Source: Chlorokybus atmophyticus (taxonomy: Eukaryota; Streptophyta; Chlorokybophyceae; Chlorokybales; Chlorokybaceae). Taken from it: a DNA stretch of 64,000 nucleotides. Position 1 is the first letter of the stretch. Each line of letters begins with the position of its first letter. This document shows positions 22,993-32,179 of the stretch, piece by piece. Location of the stretch: positions 783,797-847,796 of the forward strand of contig RHPI01002823.1 in assembly GCA_009103225.1 (NCBI GenBank). Direction: 5' to 3'. A program made the translations under genes and the position numbers. The notes beneath the pieces are model-generated. The model was not told the origin of the DNA, searched no databases, and was given only the letters and a program-made list of their open reading frames with translations.

Positions 22993-23475
22993 GACTCACA
23001 CTTGAGGCGAGTTGTTGATGCTGTACTTGATGTACCATTCCATGCCACCAGTGCCATACAGAGCGAAAGTCACACTCTGCAGTCAATCAATGAAACAATC
23101 AATCAGACAGCAGTTGTTGTCTTGCCCTGGGATCATCACAACCCAATACTTTCCTCGGCAGCAGTACACCAACTTTGTGCATTACCCAACATGATCACAA
23201 AGATTGAGTGTCTTACGTTCTGCAAGATGTAGTATGGGTCGCCGTCATCCAAGTAACTGGGCACCATCGCAGCATTACCGACATAAACGCACAGTCCTGA
23301 GAGAGGGTCAAACAAGTGTCTCAAGATGGATGGTACCAGCACACATATGCAGCAAACACAATGCAAGCTCTAAGCTCTAATACTCTGCTTGAAACACACC
23401 GTTCTGGCAGTGACTCGCCAAGGCACGTCCGATGCCGAGCAGCAGCACGACTGCTACAAGGAGGGCCTTCATCAT
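20557..23475 (-). CDS. Secreted protein with Ig/HYR-like Cys domain
   Basis: Exons from the 5' end: 23400-23475, 23217-23296, 23000-23076, 22385-22454, 22123-22285, 21923-22047, 21543-21696, 21387-21448, 21181-21272, 20966-21110, 20762-20878, 20557-20664, giving 422 residues. The start MMKALLVAVVLLLGIGRALA is a clear signal peptide and no later membrane helix is seen, so it is probably secreted. Around residues 235-340, EAPVITFDAVPP, VTLAWTCED, CKYDG, RCKSP and HAFQVKAVDALDRD follow the pattern of extracellular Ig/HYR-like repeats (CSLDG...CxSP...HxFxVxAxD). A Cys/Trp/Asn-rich stretch, NWNNCDEQCCRDDT, precedes it. Intron 3 holds a long GA microsatellite and the intron after 22123 has a GC donor. 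Function unknown; adhesion or cell-wall roles are guesses. Confidence 0.85.
22537..22990. repeat. 454-bp GA/GAGCGA microsatellite inside an intron
   Basis: The tract is almost pure GA on the plus strand, with interspersed GAGCGA units that fade into a perfect (GA)n run of about 75 bp at the right end. It sits in intron 3 of the secreted-protein gene. All six frames give low-complexity Ser-Leu, Arg-Glu or similar frames that are not genes. Confidence 0.97.
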
Positions 23476-24576
23476 GGCGACGTCGGAGCTTCTCCTCCTC
23501 GTCCTCCTTGTCCTTGTCGGTGGCGGCGCCAGCGGCGATCCAAGCCCTGCCCAGCCCAACTATTTCTCCCAGCTCAGACGGTTAAGGGGAGACATGCAGG
23601 CAGAGCAACTGCGAGGGGCAACCGACGGAGGAAGACGGTCCGGGTCGGACGATCTGGATCGCAGTCACGTGGTCGCCGCGGCGTGCTCTGTTTCTATGCC
23701 GCGGTGTACCAGAGGCAGTTGATGTGCGTCACGATTGATGCATACGGTACAGTCTACCCTGGCTATAACAGTACCGTTTGTCACCAAGGATTCTAGTGTT
23801 ATGGCGAGGGTATTCCATTGGTCGTTATAAGACTGCTTAGTCTTACAACGCATAGAGGCACTTTTCGTTATGTTGAAGGAAATGAGTAATAAAAGTTTAC
23901 TCGTACAATTAAACACCATGTATAGGATTCCTGCCCTTCATTAAGGCAGGGAGGGGGGGGGGGGNGTGATATATTTCCGTTTGCTTTATGAAAGCTCACA
24001 TAGTATTCACTATGATGATCGCAAAAAGTGCCATACGGCGTTGCTGAGATCAGCGCGATCATTACTGCTGCAGTATAAAGTGTTCAGCGTCGTTTTTGCA
24101 AGATTGCATGCGTCTGCAACTGCTGCTACCAAGCGATTCTGACTGAAAAAAAAAGCGCTAGCCCTTTTGCGTGTAGTGGGTTGCTCAACTTACCAACGTC
24201 GCAGGCATTGCGAGTGTTAACAGTTCATATTTGTCATTTAATACTGACGAGCCACAAGCATCATGAGTTAATGTGCACAGACTTTGCATGCAAATCTATC
24301 CACGGCATACATTTCAACACTTGCAAGCATGACGGTTTTGCACTTGAGGATAATCATTAGAGATGCTATAACCAAGTTTGGAGCCATTTGGTAAGCGCGA
24401 ACGTGACGCCAGGTTTGCCCTACCTAATGATGTGATATGAACTTATTAACAGTTGTGACCCTCGTGATAGCCCCCATCGATGAAAAGCCCTCTGCATCTG
24501 GTCAATAAGATGCCCTTTATTAATTCTTTAAAAGGGGCCCAAAGGCGTGTGCGTTAAGGGAGAGGGGGGGGAAGGG
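23476..24576. other. Intergenic with homopolymer and single-N scar
   Basis: A short plus-strand frame starting at the ATG at 23474 looks like a signal peptide but overlaps the minus-strand start and has no supported continuation. A G run with an N at 23965 marks an assembly break. The remainder is AT-rich without recognisable genes. A second G run lies at 24563-24571, just before the copied block. Confidence 0.55.
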
Positions 24577-24679
24577 CTCCCCTGCCGCTCCTCGGATCGT
24601 CCGCGACCGCCGTCGCAGTGAAGCTGCTACCAGCTGGTGCGTTTGGTGTACAGTGATATCATAGCTCAAAGCAGCTAGG
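24577..24679. repeat. First 103 bp of the repeated block, copy C, ending at an N
   Basis: The stretch is identical to 14899-14999 plus a short flank and stops exactly at the N at 24680. It follows a G-rich run. The truncated identity ending in an N fits a contig-end overlap wrongly used in scaffolding. Confidence 0.85.
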
Positions 24680-24680
24680 N

Positions 24681-26640
24681 TGCATTTGTCGGCTTATTTT
24701 ACGGTTATCAAAAGTCATTCCCCTTCCACCTTTTGTACATAAATGTTAACAGAAGCGCGAAAAGTAGGGTTGATGCAGTGGCGCTACATACCAATGTTTA
24801 AGTATATATCACACACAAAATGCAAATAAATATGAAACTTTTTTATACGAGACAGAGCTGTCACAACGATGCTACCCGGCCAATTGAGGATTGCACGCAA
24901 AATTGCGAAAAAAGTAATGATTTATGCAAAGTGTAGGATTGTTGAAAAGCAAGGCACGCCAAGCACCAGCAGCCAACACACGGCGGCCAATAGGACGATA
25001 TGACAAACAGCGATAAGATGTGAGTTCATGCATGGCGTAAAGCTGCGACTATCGCGGAAGCCTCGTCCGATGGCGCACGCAACCGAGTTGCATGCACCAA
25101 TTATCATAAATATGACTAGCATATGGGGTAGCAAGTGCTCAACTATGCTATGCGCGTCAGCGTCTTGCACCTATCTTCCCGGCGTTTCCCACAATGTCGT
25201 GCTGTTCTTCATGCATTTTCTTTGCACCTATTATGCACACGTCGTTCACGAGAAAGGTCTTTTGATAATGTTGCAGCACGACTCTGTCACGGATTTGATA
25301 AAGCAGGACTTGGACGGTCGCGTGTGTGTGAATGAAATTGCTACGTGGGTGGCTGATGCCATTGGTCATTTACGTGTCGTTGCTGGGTAAAATGGCAGAC
25401 CCTCAGTCAATCCTCAATCTGACCCGTTACCTGTGCGTTTGATGGATGGAGAGGTGATGCAACAGCCTCACCACTCGTCTCTTTACTTGTGGCTGTCCTC
25501 GAACATTCTTATTGCTCACGGCGAGTTGCGCAAGCAGGTATATTATCGATGCAACAAATTAAACATGGGTGGCAAACCTGGCTCCTGCTTGGCTTTGACT
25601 CAGTGGGCCTTGCAAGCAGCCCACATATACATCATGTTCCCTCTCCGTCCCATGCTGGCTCTGCCTGGCCCGGACGTTGCAATGCCGTAAGGCGAAGCTG
25701 CTCGTAGGTAAGTGCAATAGGCACGTGTGCACAGCTGGAATATTAAAAGTGGTATACGTAATGGCGAGATCAACATGGTAGATACCAGCAGCGGGCTTGA
25801 GAGAACCACAGCATAATAACGGTGAAAGATGGTTAAAACGCTAACAGAAGGTAGTGGGGGCAAATAGGAAGACACAGTTGGCGACCACAACGACAACAAT
25901 TGCGATGACAGCAGACAGCAAGAAGACGTACGATAATTCAACGGGACATTCAACGCAATGATTATCCTCGGCAGGGTGCATGTAGCATCTGATATAGTAC
26001 GATAGTCAAGTTGTACAATGTGGCACAAGATATGCTTATTGACGCGATTTGTTGCGGATTGCCAAAGCTATAATTGTAATGTTGGTGCCGTTGCAATAGC
26101 CATAATGGCATATGTCCGCAATGTTTCTCATTCTCATTTTTGCAACACTGTTCATGGCATGCCTGTTGACCTCAATATATATGATAATGACTAATAACTC
26201 ATAGTATTCATTATGGTTATAATATTATACCACAATAAATTCAAATGACTCTCGGCACTGCGATAGTGAAACTACTTATGAAACTTTTTAAATCAATGGC
26301 TCGAGGTTTTTGTTGCGTAAAGAATACTGTGTTAACGTGGATGGCACGCTATTGGAACAATGCCGGCAAATGATTTTAGACATTACGAACTATTGGAACC
26401 ATGAACATACACCTCGTAAGCAACCTAGTAAAGGTCGTGCGTGCAGACCATATGCGTGCAAACCTTAAATTTTGACGATACAACGTCGCAAAATGTTTCC
26501 CTTACCGGCCGATTGGACATTGGCAACGGCCGTGCACCTGAGGATACTCATTTAGACTGTCGACCTTCAGTCTACCGGCAATCTCGATACAGGGACCTGA
26601 GCATAACGGCCGGCACCATTAGCTGGCGGCCATTTGCATA
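24681..26640. other. AT-rich intergenic, no gene recognised
   Basis: Frames of up to 142 codons occur on both strands (for example 25028-25390 plus and 25600-26028 minus). They lack family motifs, signal peptides or exon signals that would support a gene. Confidence 0.5.
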
Positions 26641-26860
26641 AAGGGACTGACCCTAATTAATAGGTACCTGTCAGGTACTCTACAGTTAAGCAAAGGGTGC
26701 TTGACCTTACTAACAGGTAACTAACCGATACCTATCAGCTAGGTACCGGCGACTCAGGCTGTACGCTAACTGAGCGAAATTGTCAGGTACCTTAAGGTAC
26801 CTACCGTTAATGATATGTACCTTGAAAGGTACCTGCTGGTACCGCTCAATCATGAATGGG
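26641..26860. repeat. Cluster of GGTACC-centred palindromes
   Basis: At least six GGTACC or GGTACT motifs lie within 220 bp. They include a perfect 18-bp palindrome, AGGTACCTTAAGGTACCT, at 26785-26802. Similar GGTACC-bearing repeats occur in the right LTR near 12687-12735, so a decayed transposon origin is possible. Confidence 0.65.
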
Positions 26861-26944
26861 TGTTACACGTGATTGTCATCATTAGCTGTGCAAGAGTGCG
26901 TGACAAATAATTAAAAACAAAAAAATAAATAAATTACAATGTAA

Positions 26945-27165
26945 TATACTAAGCTACTACTACAACTGCTAGTACAACGAGACTACCACGACTGCTACCA
27001 CTACTGCTACTACTACCTTAGGTACTACTGCTAGTACTACCCTTGTACTGAGCTGCGGTTCCTGCACCGCCCGCTCCAGCTCCGCCGCCGTCGTTCCTTC
27101 TCCGCCGCCGCTGCCGCCGCCTGGCCTGGTCTGGCCTAGCCTGGCCTGGCCTGGCCGCCCAAAGG
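26945..27165. repeat. Trinucleotide-rich tract (CTA/ACT, then GCC-rich)
   Basis: Imperfect ACT/CTA/GCT triplets run from 26950 to 27040 and are followed by GCC/GCCTGG-rich sequence to about 27165. No gene is supported. Confidence 0.6.
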
Positions 27166-27296
27166 CAAGGAGGGTGGTTAGATGGCATGCGGTGTTGCGC
27201 GTAGTACAATTTTAGACAGCAACCAAGCTAACCTACAGCTAGCCAATGCCGCCGCCGCCGCCCACAACGCTGTTCTGTTTAACTTGAAGCCGTTGT

Positions 27297-27335
27297 GCGT
27301 TTGAATAACTTGGGCAGCCCAAGTTATTCAAACGC
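27297..27335. repeat. Perfect 39-bp palindrome, 19-bp arms
   Basis: GCGTTTGAATAACTTGGGC is followed by one A and then its exact reverse complement. Weaker complementarity (GCCGTTG and its complement) extends outward on both sides. A cruciform or the fused ends of a transposon are possible. Confidence 0.9.
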
Positions 27336-27380
27336 GTTGTCGCAACGGCATTATAGTATTATTATAATGGTACGAAAGTA

Positions 27381-27442
27381 CCATTGTCGCAATGGCACTA
27401 TGGTACCATTGATATGGTACGATAGTGCCATTGCAACAATGG
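27381..27442. repeat. Inverted repeat, 29-bp arms
   Basis: Arms 27381-27409 and 27414-27442 match in 27 of 29 positions around a four-base spacer. The motif CCATTG/CAATGG recurs within each arm, giving nested palindromes. It lies 45 bp from the perfect palindrome at 27297. Confidence 0.85.
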
Positions 27443-27579
27443 CACTGTTCGTACCATTGACATAGTACGGCGGCTGCATTGTACCAGCGTCTCGACTAGC
27501 CGGCCAGTACCACCGTCCCGACTTGCCGACCCTTAGGGACCGGCGGTCACTTGCTTATTATACTTGACACACAATAAGT

Positions 27580-27830
27580 AGGTCGCCGCCGCGTTAAGTG
27601 CACGACCGGCGATCGGCCGTCACTTAATAAACGCGGTAAGGTCACCTGATAGGGACTAACGGTGGCTGGCTTGCCAAAGTAGGCAGGCCGTCGCGCATAC
27701 TTTTCGACGGTCAGGGTACGACCGGCGATCGGCCGTCACTATATGTGACAAAAACGTGACTTATCCGCTAAACAGATAGGTCGCCATCGCGCAAATGGGA
27801 CGAGCGACAATCGGCCGTCACCTTAAAGTG
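27580..27830. repeat. Decayed repeats with CGACCGGCGATCGGCCGTCAC core
   Basis: The 21-base core occurs exactly at 27603-27623 and 27719-27739 and in diverged form at 27801-27821. AGGTCGCC precedes the first and third copies. Spacing is irregular (116 and 82 bp). Related CGGCC/GGTCAC words fill the surrounding 500 bp. Confidence 0.65.
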
Positions 27831-29163
27831 CGATGTTGCCGTCACAGGCAAGCCGCCGTCGATTGTACTTATCAATCGACTGCTTGCCGTCGGTATATAT
27901 TGCTTGGTAGAAACGGCCGTCCTAAAAAGTCCCTTTATGGAACAATCCGTCACGTCGTAGGGTCAGGCAGGGTCAGGCACTCGTCAGGCCCTCAGTCCCT
28001 TGTCAATCACCGTGTAACATTTGCGACAAAGCTTACCGTACGATGACAATGTAACGCCACGCTCAATTTGATATAATATGTTCATTACGCCTTTTATTTT
28101 GCGCCTTTTGCTGCCACGGCCAGGTGATGTGTTATATTTAGGTTAGACCACTATGATTGGTGACATGTGCATTTAAGAGTGTAAGTATACAAGTATGGGT
28201 GCACTTGGATTTGATACCGGAACATGATGTTGTGACATATACATGCCATAACGACGATCAGTTCTACCTAAAGAATGGTAGTATTTGCGACGACAGCCAC
28301 AAGTATTGTCCCATGGGACAATATTATGTTTGCATTCTCATGGAGTTGTTTTTAAAGACATGAATGATGTTCCAAGTGTTTATAACACTCAACTTGAAGT
28401 AGAAGGAACTCTTTTTGTCACTACTTGAGTGTTACAATCTATCTTACATATATTGTTGTGACACAATAGCCGTTGAACAGCCATTTCAGTAAGTGCGCAC
28501 TTTTAGCCGATTGATCAAGCAGCAAGACAAACCCCAGCGCCACCACGGTTCACATTGCCCACACTTGGCAGATGCTAACATGTGGCGCTTGTGTATTTAG
28601 TAGGCCAGCATGCGAGTTACCAGTAGCGCTAGCCTTGCCTGCCTACCTCCACCCTTGCCTGCCTCGTTACTTGCCTCTGCGTTTGCATGCTTAGCTGGAG
28701 GTGTTCAATGGTGAGGGGGCTCATTGCCTTGGCTTTGCCTTTCACTTGCAGGTGTGATCTTAATCGCGATGGTCTTGTGTGTGTCTGCCGTTGTATGCTT
28801 GCGCCTCTTTGCTACTTGTTTATATAAACATGGTACACAATGCATGCGCGAGGTGACTACCATTAGTGTTGATGAGTGAAGTGTTTAGCAACTACCTTGT
28901 TGGATCTTGACTAGCACGAAGCGTGGGCAAGAGGCTTCTGCATGGTGGTAAACCTGGTGGTAAACCATGAATGCATGAAATGTGATCACCATTGTTCCCT
29001 CTCGATTGCGACATGATGCATACTTGCTGGACAAGCAGATGTGCTTTGCTTGAAAGCGGCATGGTGGCGTACACAGCACTTCACATACCCTATACACAAC
29101 CACGACAAGCACCGCTGCAGAGGGAGTTTCCGTGCGTGCCGTACATGCATGCGTGTGCTGACA
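27831..29163. other. Intergenic, no gene recognised
   Basis: Apart from short low-complexity stretches (CTTGCCTGCCT-type near 28630-28670) nothing could be supported. Confidence 0.5.
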
Positions 29164-29172
29164 AAACCCTAA
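29164..29172 (+). promoter_or_regulatory. Telo-box AAACCCTAA
   Basis: This is an exact match to the plant telo-box, which is known from promoters of translation- and growth-related genes. It lies 40 bp upstream of a small Cys-rich frame. A role here is inference. Confidence 0.4.
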
Positions 29173-29211
29173 GCCGGCAAGTGACAAGACGGCAGTAGGA
29201 GGCTGGCGGAG

Positions 29212-29376
29212 ATGGCGGCGGGGGTGTGCGCGAAGCGGGAGGGCGAGTCCGTTGAGTCCTGCTGCTGGTGTGGCCGCTGCTGCTGCGAGGAGGCCGCTGA
29301 CCAAGGCGCATGTGCAGGTGATGACGCACGCATGCATGCATGCATGTCTAATGGGTATGGGCAGCAGAGAAGGTAG
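29212..29376 (+). CDS. Small Cys-rich ORF, unrecognised
   Basis: This 54-residue frame begins MAAGVCAKREGESVE and contains the cluster CCWCGRCCCEE. I do not recognise it. The ATG follows a telo-box at 29164. A GTGATG inside the frame at about 29320 could instead be a splice donor after GACQ-like codons, so it might be a first exon. Composition is GC-rich compared with its surroundings. Expression evidence would be needed; it may be spurious. Confidence 0.25.
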   Translation: MAAGVCAKREGESVESCCWCGRCCCEEAADQGACAGDDARMHACMSNGYGQQRR

Positions 29377-29562
29377 GTAGCAGCTAGGTTAGTAGCCCGG
29401 TGGTTAATGAGAGTGCTTCACAATGTGGTGAGTAGACTGCTCATGCATGTGTGTGTCACACTCTCATGCATGCCACAATCCTTGCATTCTAGTTATTATA
29501 CACTTGGCAGCAGCACTCACAGCAACTGAGCATATGCAAGTGTAGCATAGACCTGCGGACTC

Positions 29563-31958
29563 TCAACTAGCCATTGAGGTCCGCATCGAGCCCTGGGAAG
29601 TTGACGGGCCGGCAGCAGCTGAGCCTGCAGCCGCAGCGGGTATTAGGCCCTTCTTTGCCATGGCGTCTAGAATGCTGTTTAGCGCAAAGCAGACACTCTG
29701 AATCTGCTGATCCCATTGCATGAGCTCTTCAACATCCTTTTCAAAGTGAACCAAACTTTCCACCTGCCAAAACGGTGATACTCACATTTACTTGCCTTTG
29801 CTACATGCTAGCGCCATTGCCATGCTTCTGCTAGAGCACAAAACTCCTCACCTGGTCGATAGACCCTCGGATGCGGTCTTGTGAAATCATCTGCGCGGCA
29901 ACGTGCTCGGCCTTCTCTGCGGAGATGCCTAGAAGTGCCCCAAGCTCGTCAAAGCCGATGTTGGTGTATAACTTGCTGGCGGCTTGCAGATTGTGCTCGA
30001 TTACCGCACGCTCCAGCACGGTGGAGCCATCGGCCAGCGTTGCCAACTGCAACGATGCTGTTGGTCAGCCCGCCATTCAACAACGCGCTTGGTAGGAGAC
30101 TGCCATTTTAGGCAACTCAAGTCGGACACTCACCTGATGCGGTTTCAGTGTTTGCGCAAAGGCCTGGACTTCTGGCGGCCGGAGTATCCGCTCCAAGTAC
30201 ACCTTTTCCAGGATTGGGAACACGGGCAGCTTTGTACACCTCTCGTCTTTGTACAGTGTCGCAAGCACGCGTGACCTTTGCGGGCCGGCACCGGCAAGTA
30301 TGATACATGTTACTGCTGCTGTGAGCGCCTGCAAGTGTGCACAACCAGCCAGTAAGCCATCAACTTAAACCAGTAGTTGACAAAACGCAGGTACAGTGCT
30401 CCTGAGGTGGTAAGCACCTGTTCAAGATCAGCCTCGTCAACTTTCTGCCCACTAAGCTCCCGTTTCTCCAACTGCGACAACTCGTAGTATCTCAACGCCG
30501 CTTCTAAGAATTTTCTCTTCGCGTCCAGGATGCGTGCGTAGCAAACCTGCACACAGAGGTAGCTCAGTACACATAAGCTAACATGTGCCACCCTGCCACA
30601 GCGGAAGTACTTGTTTGCAAGACACATGCAATGACTGTTGCTACAATCTGGCGTTTACATTCCTGCTGCTGTTCCAAAGCTGCCACAAGACATGTAAGGA
30701 TGCACAACACTGCATGACCAACCGATTACCTTGTATTGCAGGTCCAGCGCCTCTTCCTTGCAAGTGGACAGCAAGAATGACGCCTTCTTGATGTAGGTCT
30801 CGGCTGATATAGCATCATCATCTTCCAAGTAGAGCTGAGCAATCTTTATGCAGTTCTTGAGCTTGTACTCGGCATCAACAGTGCGCACGCCTGAGTCCAA
30901 ATCAATGCCAGCCAAAACCTGACAAGCACCATCCGCATCACACACAGGTGGTGTTTGAGTGCAAATATGACGGTTAGCACCAACCTGAGCTGCTTTGGAC
31001 CACTCTTCGCCGAGCTCACACGCCCACGCAAGGCCTTCCCTAAGAGTTGTGACCTATCACAAGAAGCCTTCATCACATAAGTTATTACAAGTGCAGAGCA
31101 GCTATAGTAGGAGACAAGCTGTATACTGATCACCCCTTTGCCATCCAGATACCTGCTCATCGAACGACACCGCACGAGGCGTGATCACGTCAAGCGCATG
31201 CTGCGCAACCTGCTTGTAAGCGTCCGGCGAGAGTTTGCGCGTCTCAACAGCAAACGTCTGCAGCAGCGGCCGGGAGATCACCAGTGGCACATCGTCTGAA
31301 AGCACTACAAACAGGCGGCAGTTAGAGAATTAGACACTTGCATTGATGACAAAAACGACACTCAATGCCATTGCGAACTCTGCAGCACTGCATGTCGTGT
31401 GAGACACTCGACAGTACGGCAAGAGTTTGACTGTCTGTTGCAACAACTGGTGCTGACTGACGACAGAACAACCCCGAACGTAGTCGCTGCTTAGCAGCTG
31501 ACTCTGCAAATGACTCTCCCCATGCTGACAACGATTGACTACGTTCACGACAGCGGGCAATGTTTAACTTGTACAGCCGGCAATCTGTCCTTTCTACATG
31601 TGGGAGTGACATGCAGCGTGCAATCAAGCAAGGAAGCTTTCGGAACAGCCTCCAAGCATGCAACAAGCGAGAACTATGCCCAGCAGGGCTTATGCATCAA
31701 TGGCACGACGCGCGGGCACCAAAGAGGACTTGCAGTAACAACCGTTTATATACAGGTAGCATGCACGCAGAGAACTGTCATCAGAACAGCTGCTGGTCGT
31801 GCATGAGCATGCGGACAAGACTTACTGTGGTCAGCAAACGCGCAGCACTCCTCCACGTTGTCGGACTCTATGGCCTGCATGAGCTTGTTTCTGTAGGCAT
31901 CGGCCCTGCTCCTCTGGTCCCCATCCGAGCTGGCGATCGCCCTCCACACCGCCGCCAT
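29563..31958 (-). CDS. CSN4: COP9 signalosome subunit 4
   Basis: CSN4 is a PCI-domain subunit of the COP9 signalosome, which removes Nedd8/RUB1 from cullins. Exons from the 5' end: 31826-31958, 31153-31304, 30985-31053, 30730-30918, 30418-30546, 30134-30328, 29852-30046, 29563-29763, giving 420 residues (human 406). Signature stretches are [80 protein letters not shown] and [19 protein letters not shown] in the PCI/winged-helix part, then [16 protein letters not shown]. The start at ATG 31958 gives [11 protein letters not shown]; an upstream in-frame extension has no ATG. The gene is divergent from CTF18 across 221 bp. Confidence 0.94.
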
Positions 31959-32179
31959 CGCCCGCCCCGCTGCCGTCCCCGCCGCCACGTGGCAGTCATC
32001 CAAGCCCAAACCCTAATTCAGGTCCAACGTTTAGATGCTGCAAAGCTGCACATTGTCTAAATACCAATGGCTGATACGTTTTCCCGCCAAAAACGTTAAG
32101 CTGCTGAACGTTAGCTGAGGGAGAGGGCGTGGGCGTTGGCGTGGGCGTTGTTGGCGTGGGCGCTATCCGGTTTGTCAGA
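31959..32179. promoter_or_regulatory. Bidirectional promoter region CSN4/CTF18 with telo-box
   Basis: Only 221 bp separate the start codons of two divergent genes. AAACCCTAA is found at 32008-32016. GGGCGTTGGCGT-type repeats occupy about 32126-32162. No TATA box was identified. A shared promoter is inferred from spacing. Confidence 0.6.

Noticed and set aside
22494-23086. Long open frames on both strands rich in Ser-Leu or Arg-Glu
   Set aside because: They are translations of the GA microsatellite and disagree with the well-supported flanking exons.
25028-26028. Frames of 120 and 142 codons on opposite strands
   Set aside because: No motifs, no splice context and no composition change support a gene.
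31959-32009. An N-terminal extension of CSN4 upstream of 31958
   Set aside because: The frame is open but has no ATG, and the MAAVWRA start fits the usual length of the family.
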